Part shown: in pieces, positions 1-8,501 of the stretch
Position numbering within the stretch: position 1 is the stretch's first letter
How the letters are laid out: the number at the start of each line of letters is the position of its first letter
NCBI RefSeq assembly: GCF_900566075.1
Contig: NZ_UPHU01000001.1
Span: forward strand, 4,402,325 to 4,466,324
Length of the DNA stretch: 64,000 bases
Origin: Mycobacterium pseudokansasii
GTDB lineage: Bacteria; Actinomycetota; Actinomycetes; Mycobacteriales; Mycobacteriaceae
Direction: 5' to 3'
Program-made: the position numbers and the translations under genes
The notes under the pieces: generated by a model
What the model was told of the DNA's origin: nothing
Seen by the model: only the letters and a program-made list of their open reading frames with translations
Database searches by the model: none

Positions 1-482
1 ACCCGGATGTCATGGGTGCCCCACTCCACCGCGGCGACCTTCACCAGCATGTCCACCCCGGCCTTGGACACGCAGTAGGCGCCCATATCGCGGTCGGCGA
101 CGGTGCCGCTGATGCTGGAGACCGCAACGATCGAACCTCCCACTCCGGCATCGATCATGGCTTGCGCGGCGGCGCGGATGGTCAGCCAGGTGCCCGTGAG
201 GTTGACCCCCAAGACACGTTCCCATTCCGCGGGTGTTTGTTTCAGCAACAGACCGGACGATCCGACGCCGGCGGAGGTGACCACCCGGGTGGGCACCCCG
301 TGCTCGCGCACGGTTTGTGCCATCGCGGCCGCCACCGCGTCGGGGTCGCTGACATCGCAGATGACGTCGGCATCGGACAAATCCCATACGACGACGTCGT
401 GGCCCGCGTCGTGCAGCCGTGCGACGACTTCAAGTCCGATCCCGGAGGAGCCGCCGGTCACCAGGGCGGTTGCAGCGCTCAT
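1..482 (-). CDS. Short-chain dehydrogenase/reductase, 3' end cut by window
   Basis: The protein starts MSAATALVTGGSSGIG, a Rossmann TGxxxGIG nucleotide-binding motif at residues 9-16. Further on come a serine-rich VSSISG strand and the catalytic Y-C-V-S-K (YxxxK), so this is a classical SDR oxidoreductase that uses NAD(P)H. The frame stays open to base 1, so the C-terminus lies outside the window. The start codon overlaps the stop of the upstream VOC gene as ATGA (479-482), which implies translational coupling. The substrate cannot be told from sequence. The neighbours suggest catabolism of an alcohol or hydroxyacyl intermediate. Confidence 0.88.
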   Translation of the reverse strand, partial: MSAATALVTGGSSGIGLEVVARLHDAGHDVVVWDLSDADVICDVSDPDAVAAAMAQTVREHGVPTRVVTSAGVGSSGLLLKQTPAEWERVLGVNLTGTWLTIRAAAQAMIDAGVGGSIVAVSSISGTVADRDMGAYCVSKAGVDMLVKVAAVEWGTHDIR

Positions 483-928
483 GCCACGGGTCCGATCAGC
501 TCGACCAGAACGCCGTCCGGCGCGGTGACGACCGCCATCGGGACGGTCTTGCCTGCCGGAGCCGGCATGCTGATCCGCCGCACCCCGTCGGCGAAACCCA
601 GAGCCGCCAGCGCGGACAACGTCGCGTCGACGTCGCGCTGCAACGACAGCAGAAAGAAGCCGTGCCGCGGCGCGTGAGCCGCCGGTAGCGCCTCATCGGC
701 ACCGAACAGCTCCACCAGTTCGACGATCCCGCAACCGGGTGTCTGCGGATCACCCAGAAAAATCGAACGCAGTCGATCGGTCTTGGCGCCGAACAATTCT
801 AGCCAATTACCGGTGAAAGTATGGTCGAACAATTCGGTCAACCCGAGACCGTCCCGCCAGAATCGCAGCGAACTTTCGACATTGGCGGTGCAGATCGCGG
901 CGTGATGAACACCTAGCACGAAATTCAA
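479..928 (-). CDS. VOC (glyoxalase/bleomycin-resistance fold) protein
   Basis: This 149-residue protein has one vicinal-oxygen-chelate domain. It begins with the typical LGVHHAAI strand carrying a metal-type histidine, has a central LRFWRDGLGL segment, and ends with DGVLVELI, where the last glutamate is the usual second metal ligand. VOC proteins include glyoxalases, epimerases and extradiol dioxygenases, and sequence alone does not choose among them. It is coupled to the downstream SDR by a 4-base overlap, so the two probably act on the same metabolite. The 72 bases upstream probably hold the promoter. Confidence 0.82.
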   Translation of the reverse strand: MNFVLGVHHAAICTANVESSLRFWRDGLGLTELFDHTFTGNWLELFGAKTDRLRSIFLGDPQTPGCGIVELVELFGADEALPAAHAPRHGFFLLSLQRDVDATLSALAALGFADGVRRISMPAPAGKTVPMAVVTAPDGVLVELIGPVA

Positions 929-1000
929 TGTTAGCTGGCGGCATTTCAGCCATTAAGGCGGGACGGCGCCCGGAGCTCATTCGCAACGCCGGAGCCGCGC

Positions 1001-1828
1001 CTAGGTGAGCTTGGCCATCGTGCTTTCCCACAGCTCGCCGGCCAGGAGCGGGTCGTACGCCGCGCGGTTGGCTTTGGCGATCTTGTGCCGGGAGTAGTAC
1101 TCGCCTGACGTCCAATCGACGCCGGGCCGGCCGGACGCCAGCCAGACCAGCTGTTCGGCTCCCTGTTCGGGGGTGGCCGTGAATCGGGCCGATACCGGCA
1201 CGTGGTGCTTCATGAAGGTCAGGACCCGCGATCCGGATGCATCGCCGAAGTTGGAGTTCACATAGCCGGGATGAAACGTGGCGGCAGACAGCCCGCTGCC
1301 ATGGTAGCGACGATGTAATTCCTTGGTGAACAACACGATTGCCAATTTGGTCAGCGCATAGGCAACGCTGGGCCGATGTTGCGCGGTGTTCTCGAGGGTG
1401 CTAATGGTCACTCGGGGCAGCATTTTCTGCGACGAACTGGTCGTATTGATGACCGTCGCGCGAGAATCGAGCAGCACCGTCAGCACCTGCGTGGTGAGCA
1501 GAAACGGCGCCAGATAGTTGACCTGGTAGGTCTTTTCGTAACCGTCGGCCGTCAACTGAGTTGTTCGACTCATGCCACCGGCATTGTTGGCCAAGACGTC
1601 GATGCGTGAGTACTCCGAGCGGATCTTGTCCGCGAGGACCCGCACCTGGGACAGGTCGGCAAAGTCGGCCACGAAGTAATCCGCACCCAACTCCGCGGCC
1701 ACTGCGGTGGTCTTGGCTTCTGAGCGCCCGACCACGACGACGTGCTCGCCATTGCGACTGAGCCGGCGCGCCGCCGCCGCCCCGATACCGTCGCTGGCGC
1801 CGGTGATGACAATCGTCTTGCGCGTCAT
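1001..1828 (-). CDS. SDR family oxidoreductase (retinol-dehydrogenase-like)
   Basis: I place the start at the Met of MTRKTIVITGASDGIG, because a longer upstream frame adds nine residues ahead of the conserved first beta strand. The protein is about 275 residues. It shows TGASDGIG (cofactor binding), an NNAGG motif near residue 90 and YALTK as the catalytic YxxxK. The layout and the C-terminal region resemble the NADP-dependent retinol dehydrogenase/protochlorophyllide-reductase-like SDRs common in mycobacteria. It is a separate unit from the 479-928 gene and is divergent from the serine hydrolase at 1948. Confidence 0.85.
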   Translation of the reverse strand: MTRKTIVITGASDGIGAAAARRLSRNGEHVVVVGRSEAKTTAVAAELGADYFVADFADLSQVRVLADKIRSEYSRIDVLANNAGGMSRTTQLTADGYEKTYQVNYLAPFLLTTQVLTVLLDSRATVINTTSSSQKMLPRVTISTLENTAQHRPSVAYALTKLAIVLFTKELHRRYHGSGLSAATFHPGYVNSNFGDASGSRVLTFMKHHVPVSARFTATPEQGAEQLVWLASGRPGVDWTSGEYYSRHKIAKANRAAYDPLLAGELWESTMAKLT

Positions 1829-1947
1829 ATCGTTGCGTCCTCGTGCGTACTCCAACGAGAGTGTAGCGATACGGCGCCGAATGTCATTGACTTATGAGAG
1901 TTGTGCCGACGGGATCGTCCGCGGAGTACCGATCACGAAAGGCCGCG

Positions 1948-3204
1948 ATGAGCGCTTTTTCTCGCCGCGAGTTCGGGCGCCTCAGCACGCATGTCGGCGT
2001 TGCCGGTGCGCTTGTCGCCTGTGGCGCGACTCCAATATCGCGCCGCGCCGATCCGACGACCACCGCGCGCCCGCAGACCCGCGGCAGGCCGATCCGGCCC
2101 ACCCAGTCCGATGTCGATCGGATCATCGGCGACCACGCCCAGACGCTGCTTGACCACCTGCGAGCCAAAGCTCCGGGACGCGACTACGGCGTCGCGGTGG
2201 CTTTCGCGTATCCGAGCCGCGATTTCAAGCCGTTCTACATGTACGGAACAGTTGCCGAGAACAACCCGCCCACCGAAAGAACGATCTTCTCCATCGGATC
2301 GGTGACCAAGACCTTCACCGCCGCACTGTTCGCCACCGGGGTAGCGATGCGGCCGGACTGCTTCGATTGGGATGCCGGGCTGAAGCGCTACCTGAGCCCC
2401 TATCTCGGCGACACCGAAGATCTGAGTAAGACCATGAAACTGGTCACCCCGAGGATGCTCGCCCAGCACACGTCGGGTCTGGCGCACGATTCCACCGGCC
2501 CAGCCGACGGCGACGGCCTGTTCCTCACCAACCCGTCGGCGCCGCCGCCAAGTCTGCTCAACGCGTGGCGGACCCACCGCGGACCACAACCGGCAAGCTG
2601 CTGGCAATACTCCAACCTCGGCTTTGTCACGCTGGGCTTCGCCGCCGTGTCGGCCTACCGGTGTGCGGGCATGGGTGGGTCGTATGCGGGTGTGCTGCTC
2701 GATCAGATCACCGGGCCACTAGCGATGCCCGACACCGGTGCGACGGTGGCTGACGGCGCACCGCTGGTGCGCGCCTACCCCAATGGCCGGGAGGTATCAC
2801 CCGCCGCCCCTTCGGATCTGAAGTCCTCGGCGGCCGATATGCACACCTGGCTGCTGGCGCATCTGGGCTCCGTCAACGGACCCGAGCACCTGATGCAGGC
2901 ACTGGCCACCACGATCCGGCCCGAGCCGTTATCGGTCGAGGTGTGCGGCAAGCACACCCGGGGACCCGCACAGATGGGCCTGGCCTGGCAGGTCGAAACC
3001 GGTCCGCCCCAGATCATCTGGAAAGACGGCCTGACCTCTGCGGGCGGCTGCTCCTGCTGGATCGGAATCACGCCCGCCGGCCCCGCGAACGAGCCGATGG
3101 GAATTGCCATCCTGGTCAACGGCTACTGGAACAAGGACAAGCCGGCCGTCTTGGCCGACAATCACGGCCCGGCGATCATCAAAGAAATCTCGGCGGCCGG
3201 GTAA
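1948..3204 (+). CDS. Beta-lactamase-family serine hydrolase, putative Tat lipoprotein
   Basis: I chose the Met of MSAFSRREFGRL as start. It opens with a twin-arginine signal (SRREF) followed by a lipobox-like LVAC with Cys25, so export by Tat and lipid anchoring is likely; an upstream start at 1894 is possible. The mature part is a class C beta-lactamase/D-Ala-D-Ala carboxypeptidase fold. It has S118-V-T-K121 (SxxK nucleophile), Y221-S-N223 (YxN) and a C-terminal KDG segment in the KTG position. Such proteins are usually peptidases or esterases acting at the cell surface. The physiological substrate is not evident. The gene converges on the P450 gene. Confidence 0.84.
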   Translation: MSAFSRREFGRLSTHVGVAGALVACGATPISRRADPTTTARPQTRGRPIRPTQSDVDRIIGDHAQTLLDHLRAKAPGRDYGVAVAFAYPSRDFKPFYMYGTVAENNPPTERTIFSIGSVTKTFTAALFATGVAMRPDCFDWDAGLKRYLSPYLGDTEDLSKTMKLVTPRMLAQHTSGLAHDSTGPADGDGLFLTNPSAPPPSLLNAWRTHRGPQPASCWQYSNLGFVTLGFAAVSAYRCAGMGGSYAGVLLDQITGPLAMPDTGATVADGAPLVRAYPNGREVSPAAPSDLKSSAADMHTWLLAHLGSVNGPEHLMQALATTIRPEPLSVEVCGKHTRGPAQMGLAWQVETGPPQIIWKDGLTSAGGCSCWIGITPAGPANEPMGIAILVNGYWNKDKPAVLADNHGPAIIKEISAAG

Positions 3205-3234
3205 CCGAACCTCGGTGGCTTGACCGGTCACCGC

Positions 3235-3251
3235 CCCGGCTCCGTGCCGGG
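3235..3251 (+). terminator. GC-rich hairpin after the serine hydrolase gene
   Basis: CCCGGC and GCCGGG form a perfect 6-bp stem around the loop TCCGT, 30 bases after the stop codon at 3204 and between two convergent genes. No T tract follows, which is common for mycobacterial terminator candidates. The palindrome would serve either strand. Confidence 0.4.
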
Positions 3252-3426
3252 CCATGGCCATTACAGGCCGAGTCGGGTGAAGCCCGCTTTGCCGACCCAT
3301 TTTCAGCGACACCCTCAGGGGTGCAACGAGTTTGCCGCGTGTCGCCGAGCAACATGAAATATCCGGGAATGCCCAACCCTGGGTTACCCATGTGACTCAT
3401 GTGACCAGTCGGCGCCGTGCCACGGG

Positions 3427-4662
3427 TTACACCACCATGTATCGGATTGGTAGGTGTTTGAGGCCACCGACGAACGTGGTGGCGACGAGCTGTGGATCAC
3501 CGCAGAGCTCAATGCATTTCAGCCTGGGAAGCAACTCGGAGAAGAAACTGGCCGCCTCCATCCGGGCCAGTGCGGCGCCCATGCAGAAGTGCACGCCGTA
3601 ACCGAAGGCGAGATGCTTGTTGGGCTCACGTCCCACGTCGAAGCGGAACGGCTCCTCGAAAACGTCTTCGTCGCGGTTGGCCGAGGCATAGGAAAGTAAC
3701 ACGGATTCGCCCGCCGCGATGGGTGTTCCGCGTACCACGGTGTCTTCGGCGGCGGTGCGCATGAAGTGCTTGACCGGGGTGACCCAACGGATCATCTCCT
3801 CGATGGCCAGCGGCAGCAGACCGGCATCGTCGCGCAACCGCTGCAGTTGGTCCGGGTTTTCGATGAGGGCATGCAGGCCGCCGGAGATGGTCGCGCTGGT
3901 GGTGTCGTGCCCGGCGGTCGCCACGATCAGGTAGTAGGACACCGTTTCGATATCCGACAGCGGCTGGCCGTCGATGCGAGCGTTGGCGATGGCCGACGCG
4001 AGGTCCTCGGTCGGATGCTTGCGGCGCGCCGCGGTCACCGCGTTGAAATACTCGAACATGTCCAGCAGTGCGGGCAACTGGTCCTCGTTCGATGCGCCAC
4101 GCCGGTATTCGCTGTCGTCGCTGCCGAACAACTCCTGGGTCAGCGTGAGCATGCGGCCGAAGTCGGCCTCCGGCAGTCCAAGCAGCGACATGATCACATA
4201 CAGCGGATAGTTGACCGCGACCTGCTGCGCGAAATCGCATTCGGGAGCCTCCGCCATCATCGTGTCGACATAGACCTTGGCCAACTGGCCGATGCGAACC
4301 TTCATCGCGCGCATGGCTTTTGGCCGGAACCAGTCCGCGCCGATCGCGCGGACCACCCGGTGCTGCGGGTCGTCGAGGTGGATCAGCGTGCGGACACCCG
4401 CGGCTGCCTGCAGTTCGTCGCCCGCTACCGTCGCCAAGACGGGGCGCGGCCAGTTGGTGAACAGCGTGTTGTCGCGCTCGATGTCCATGATGTCGGCATG
4501 TTTGGTGATCGCCCAGAACGGCCGGTAGTCCGGCACCTCGACCCACGACACCGGCGCGTTGGCACGCAAGTGAGTCAGCGCGGTGTGCAACCGCGGTTCA
4601 TCGGTGTAGGCCAGCGGGTCTGCCAATAGTTTGGCGGCCTCGTCCATGGTCCGCACCGTCAC
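3427..4662 (-). CDS. Cytochrome P450
   Basis: I chose the GTG at 4662 because it overlaps the stop of the upstream F420-type oxidoreductase as GTGA (4659-4662). This gives 411 residues, normal for a bacterial P450. The I-helix oxygen-binding motif AGHDTT is at about 250-255, ExxR (EMIR) at about 289-292, and the heme loop FGYGVHFCMG carries the cysteine ligand at about 360. It is a soluble monooxygenase that needs a ferredoxin partner, and none is encoded next to it. Coupling to the LLM-type oxidoreductase suggests both act in one oxidative pathway for a hydrophobic substrate. Confidence 0.93.
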   Translation of the reverse strand: MTVRTMDEAAKLLADPLAYTDEPRLHTALTHLRANAPVSWVEVPDYRPFWAITKHADIMDIERDNTLFTNWPRPVLATVAGDELQAAAGVRTLIHLDDPQHRVVRAIGADWFRPKAMRAMKVRIGQLAKVYVDTMMAEAPECDFAQQVAVNYPLYVIMSLLGLPEADFGRMLTLTQELFGSDDSEYRRGASNEDQLPALLDMFEYFNAVTAARRKHPTEDLASAIANARIDGQPLSDIETVSYYLIVATAGHDTTSATISGGLHALIENPDQLQRLRDDAGLLPLAIEEMIRWVTPVKHFMRTAAEDTVVRGTPIAAGESVLLSYASANRDEDVFEEPFRFDVGREPNKHLAFGYGVHFCMGAALARMEAASFFSELLPRLKCIELCGDPQLVATTFVGGLKHLPIRYMVV

Positions 4663-5681
4663 TGCCAAAAGTCCTTTAATGCGGCTCGAATACAGTCCTG
4701 CGAGGCGGCGAAGAAGATCGGCAGCACCCGGTCGACCACGCCTTCGCACCGATCGCGCAGCGCGGCGGCGATTCCGCCGACAGGCCCGACAACCGCGAAG
4801 GCACTCAGCATCTCGTCATCGATCAGAGATCCCATGGTGTCCCACTCACCGTGCCGGGAAAGGCGGTGCAGTTCGGTGTGCAGCTCTCCCCAGCCGTGCA
4901 CGTCGAGAACCTTGCGGTAGGCGGGCGTGGACCCGTAGAAGGCGATTCGCTTGCGCAGGGCCACGACGGCCGTCTCCAGCTGCGCGTCGTTCTCGCCCGT
5001 CGCGATCATCACTTCGGCGGACACCTCGAAGTCGCCGCGGTCCCGGCCGGAGCGCCGCAGACCGCGAAGCAGCCCCGGCAAGGTCACCTCATCGAGGTAG
5101 CGCCGGGAGACCATCGGGTGTCCGAGGTGGCCGTCGGCGACCTCGCCGCACATCTCGGTCATTGCGTCGCCCACTGCGGCGAGGAAGATTTTCGGCGCCG
5201 GATACGGCTGGGGCTCCGGCGTGAACATGGGGGTCATGATCTTGTGGGTGTAGAACTCGCCCTCGAAACGGAGCTTGCCGCCGGCGCGCCAGGCGGACCA
5301 GATCGCGTGCAGCGCGGCAACGAATTCACGCATCCGGTGTGCCGGGTGGCTCCAGGGCATGCTGAATCGCTTCTCGATGTGGGTTTGGATTTGGGTGCCC
5401 AGCCCGAGGATGAACCGTCCCTGGGAATAGCTCTGCAGATCCCAGCCCAGGTTGGCCACGGTCATCGGATTGCGCGCGAAGGCCACCGCGATGTTGGTGC
5501 CGAGTTCGATTCGCGACGTGTGTTCGGCGGCCAGCACCAGCGGAAGAAACGGATCGTGACTGGTCTCGGCTGTCCAGCCACCGTCATATCCGTTCCGCTC
5601 CAAGGCTTCGGCTGCCTCGACGACCCGGGCGAGCTGGTTGGGAATGCCCCCGTCAACCTTGAGGCGGGGCGCGCTACCCAT
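4659..5681 (-). CDS. LLM-class F420-dependent oxidoreductase
   Basis: The start is set at the Met of MGSAPRLKVDGGIPNQ; a longer frame would run into the promoter region shared with the divergent carboxylase gene. The protein is about 340 residues with a luciferase-like TIM barrel. It has an N-terminal AEALERNGYDGGWTAET segment, ELGTNIAVAFARNP and FILGLGTQIQTHIEKRF, all typical of mycobacterial F420-dependent families. It probably transfers hydride between F420 and a carbonyl, alcohol or enoyl substrate. It is translationally coupled to the P450 gene downstream. The substrate is unknown. Confidence 0.88.
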   Translation of the reverse strand: MGSAPRLKVDGGIPNQLARVVEAAEALERNGYDGGWTAETSHDPFLPLVLAAEHTSRIELGTNIAVAFARNPMTVANLGWDLQSYSQGRFILGLGTQIQTHIEKRFSMPWSHPAHRMREFVAALHAIWSAWRAGGKLRFEGEFYTHKIMTPMFTPEPQPYPAPKIFLAAVGDAMTEMCGEVADGHLGHPMVSRRYLDEVTLPGLLRGLRRSGRDRGDFEVSAEVMIATGENDAQLETAVVALRKRIAFYGSTPAYRKVLDVHGWGELHTELHRLSRHGEWDTMGSLIDDEMLSAFAVVGPVGGIAAALRDRCEGVVDRVLPIFFAASQDCIRAALKDFWQ

Positions 5682-5725
5682 ACGAGCGACTTTACAGTAA
5701 GCAATCCAGTATGTAGGACAGACGC

Positions 5726-7225
5726 ATGACCAAAGCCGAGGATTGGCAGCAGACGCTCGAGGACCTCGACCGTCGCCGCCGGCAGGCACGGGCGATGGGC
5801 GGGCCGGAGCGGCTCGACAAACATCGTGGCATGGGCAAACTCGACGCGCGCGCCCGCGTCGAACGACTCCTCGACCCGGGCACCTTCCGCGAGCTCGGCA
5901 CCATCGTCGGCGGCGAGGTCGCGGCCGACGCGATCGTCACCGGCTGCGGGCGGATCAATGGCGTCCCCGTGATGGTGGGCGCCGAGGACTTCACGACGCT
6001 GGCCGGAACCATCGCGCCGGGCAGCAATTCCAAGCGCTACCGCATCGCCGAGCTGGCGTTGCGCGACAAGATACCGCTGGTGATGCTGCTCGAAGGCGCC
6101 GGGTTTCGCCCCACCGGTGCCCATTACGGACGCAGCCCGACCGATCTGCTCGCCCAGGCACGGTGCTCGGGCCGGGTTCCGACGGTGGCCGCGGTGCTCG
6201 GCGCCTCGGCCGGACACGGCGCCCTGGTCGCCCCGATCTGTGATTTCACCGTCATGAGCCGCCAGGGCGCGATCTTCACCGCCGGCCCGCCGGTGGTCAA
6301 AGAGTCCACGGGCGAAGACATTTCGAAAGAAGCGTTGGGCGGTCCGGACGTCGCGTTGGCCAGCGGCGTCATCCACAATGTCGCCGACGACGACGCGGCC
6401 ACGCTGGATACCATTCGCCACTACCTGTCCTATTTCCCGTCCAGCGCGTGGTCGTATCCCCCGTCGCTGCCGGCCTCGGAGGCGACACCCGGGCCGAGGT
6501 CCACGCCGGAGTTGCTGGACATCGTGTCGCGGGACAACCGCCGCGTCTACGACATGCGCTTGGTGCTCGATGTCGTCTTCGACTCGCCCGACTGGTTGGA
6601 AGTACAACCACATTTCGGCAGGGCGATCATCTGCGCCCTCGCCCACCTCGGGGGGCATCCGGTCGCCGTCGTCGCCAACCAGCCGCGGGTACTGGCCGGG
6701 TCCATCGACGCAGACGCCGCCGACAAGGCCGCACACTTCATCATGGTGGCCGACTCCTTCCATCTGCCAATCGTTTTCCTGGCCGACAACCCGGGCATGC
6801 TTCCGGGCAGCCGGTCCGAACGTGACGGTGTATTGCGCAGCGGGGCAAGGATGTTCGCCGCGCAGACCGCGGCCACCACGCTGAAGCTGCACGTGACACT
6901 GCGTAAGGCCTACGGCTTCGGCTCCATGGTGATGGGACTGATCAGTTTCGACGGCCAGGTGGCGACCTTCGCCTATCCGGGCGCTACGATGGGCGCCATG
7001 GGTGCCGCGGCGCTCAGTCGCGCCTCACACGCCGACCAGGAGTTGTCCGCCAAGCTGCGAAACGCGGAGCTGCAGGCGTCGTTTCGGTCGGCCGAGCATA
7101 TGGGCTTCGACGAACTCATTGACCCCCGCGAAACCCGTGACGCGTTGCTGGCCGCGCTGCAGCGCGGCATCCACACCCGGCAAGCCGCCGCGGAACCGGT
7201 GACGCGCACCCTCATCATGCCGTGA
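5726..7225 (+). CDS. Acyl-CoA carboxylase, carboxyltransferase (beta) subunit
   Basis: This 499-residue protein has both halves of a biotin-dependent carboxyltransferase. The N-terminal half includes KLDARARVERLLDPGTF and a GASAGHGALVAPICDF oxyanion region. The C-terminal half includes FGRAIICALAHLGGHPVAV, a FLADNPGMLPGS-type loop and YGFGSMVMG. AccD/PccB-like proteins move CO2 from carboxybiotin to an acyl-CoA. No biotin carboxylase or BCCP subunit lies nearby, so it must borrow one from elsewhere in the genome or use a different carboxyl chemistry. Only 44 bases separate it from the divergent LLM gene, so the promoters are probably shared. It converges on the acyl-CoA dehydrogenase at 7281. 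Confidence 0.9.
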   Translation: MTKAEDWQQTLEDLDRRRRQARAMGGPERLDKHRGMGKLDARARVERLLDPGTFRELGTIVGGEVAADAIVTGCGRINGVPVMVGAEDFTTLAGTIAPGSNSKRYRIAELALRDKIPLVMLLEGAGFRPTGAHYGRSPTDLLAQARCSGRVPTVAAVLGASAGHGALVAPICDFTVMSRQGAIFTAGPPVVKESTGEDISKEALGGPDVALASGVIHNVADDDAATLDTIRHYLSYFPSSAWSYPPSLPASEATPGPRSTPELLDIVSRDNRRVYDMRLVLDVVFDSPDWLEVQPHFGRAIICALAHLGGHPVAVVANQPRVLAGSIDADAADKAAHFIMVADSFHLPIVFLADNPGMLPGSRSERDGVLRSGARMFAAQTAATTLKLHVTLRKAYGFGSMVMGLISFDGQVATFAYPGATMGAMGAAALSRASHADQELSAKLRNAELQASFRSAEHMGFDELIDPRETRDALLAALQRGIHTRQAAAEPVTRTLIMP

Positions 7226-7280
7226 CGTCGTCTCGCTGAACGTGAACCTACTGTGACGATACGATGCCACCGCAGCCTGT

Positions 7281-8486
7281 TCACGCTCGGCGCGAGGAAA
7301 CCGTGGTAGCGGGCAGCGCGTGGTTCTGCTTGCCGAGGCCAAGGACGTGCTCGGCAATCATGTTGCGGAACACTTCCAATGTGCCGCCGTAGATTCCGAC
7401 CAACGGCGCGAAGCGGTAGACGTATTCGGCGCCGCCGTCATCGGCCGCGCCGTCAGCCCCGAACGGTAACGCAGCGGCGGTCCCCAGAATGTCCATCAGG
7501 TCAGGAGAGATGTCACGCATCGCTTGCGCGATGGCCACCCGACCGAAGATGCCCGGCGCCGATAGCGCTGCCTCAACCCTCGCGACAGCGCAGCCCAATC
7601 GATACGCCACCGACCCATCGTCAAGCACGCGGCGCCCGCCGGGACCGGGCTTGGTCACCCGCGCCGCGACCCGGTCGACCGCTTCGGCCATGACGCCGGC
7701 CTGGTGCATCATGATCGAGGTGTCCTGCAACCCGTCGGGTGCCGGTGCGACCGCGCCGTGCTCGACGTTGAGTGGCTCCCGCAGGACCGTCCAGCCCCCG
7801 TTCACCTCGCCCAGCCGATACTTGTCATCGACGCGCACGTCACTGTAGTAGACGATGTTCGTCCGGTCGCCGTCCACCGTGCGGATGCCCCGGATCTCGA
7901 TGCCCGGCGAGTCCAGCGGCACCAGAAACATGGTGAGGCTCTTGTGCTTTCGGGCGTGCGGGTCGGTGTTGGTGATCAGAAAGACGTATTGGCAGTTGTG
8001 CGCGCCGGTGGTGAACATCTTCGAACCGTTGATCACCCAGCTGTCGCCGTCACGCACCGCGCGGGTCTTGCAGGTGGCGACGTCGGATCCGCCTTCGGGC
8101 TCGGTGTAGCCCAAGCACATCCGGACATGGCCGCTGAAGACACCGGGCAATACCTCCGCGACGAGCTCGGGCGAGCCGAACTTCGTTATCGACCTCGCCA
8201 CCATGGCGGTGGTTCCCCACGTCACCCACGGCACCCGTGCCCGCCGCTTCTCGAGCTCCCAGATCCGCCGCCGCACTCGACTGAATCCGCCTTCGGATTC
8301 CGTCTTCCACTCCGCTGCCAAATACCCTGCGGCGCCGAACTTCAGGTGCAGACCCTCATGGAAGTTGTCGCCGGTCTCACGGTCGTGACGGCGGACCTCA
8401 TCGGTCACGTGCTCGGCCAGGAACCTGCGCGCCTCGTCGCGGAATGCCTTGTCCTCGTCGGAAAGTTCAACCAGGGAAAAGTCCAT
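7281..8486 (-). CDS. Acyl-CoA dehydrogenase (FadE type)
   Basis: This 401-residue protein has the full acyl-CoA dehydrogenase layout. A helical N-domain comes first, then the middle beta domain with MCLGYTEPEGGSDVA and WVINGSKMFTTGA. The C-terminal helical domain ends in GIYGGTLEVFRNMIAEHVLGL, where the Glu of GTLEVFRN sits at the catalytic-base position. It uses FAD to make an alpha,beta-enoyl-CoA. The shorter acyl-CoA dehydrogenase lies 15 bases upstream in the same direction, so the pair may form a heteromer like the alpha/beta FadE enzymes of sterol breakdown. Confidence 0.92.
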   Translation of the reverse strand: MDFSLVELSDEDKAFRDEARRFLAEHVTDEVRRHDRETGDNFHEGLHLKFGAAGYLAAEWKTESEGGFSRVRRRIWELEKRRARVPWVTWGTTAMVARSITKFGSPELVAEVLPGVFSGHVRMCLGYTEPEGGSDVATCKTRAVRDGDSWVINGSKMFTTGAHNCQYVFLITNTDPHARKHKSLTMFLVPLDSPGIEIRGIRTVDGDRTNIVYYSDVRVDDKYRLGEVNGGWTVLREPLNVEHGAVAPAPDGLQDTSIMMHQAGVMAEAVDRVAARVTKPGPGGRRVLDDGSVAYRLGCAVARVEAALSAPGIFGRVAIAQAMRDISPDLMDILGTAAALPFGADGAADDGGAEYVYRFAPLVGIYGGTLEVFRNMIAEHVLGLGKQNHALPATTVSSRRA

Positions 8487-8501
8487 GTTGGGCTCCTGTT
8501 C

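Noticed and set aside
7241..7285. CGTGAAC/GTTCACG inverted repeat as terminator between convergent genes
   Set aside because: The loop is about 31 bases and the right arm lies in the acyl-CoA dehydrogenase stop region, so the pairing is probably chance.
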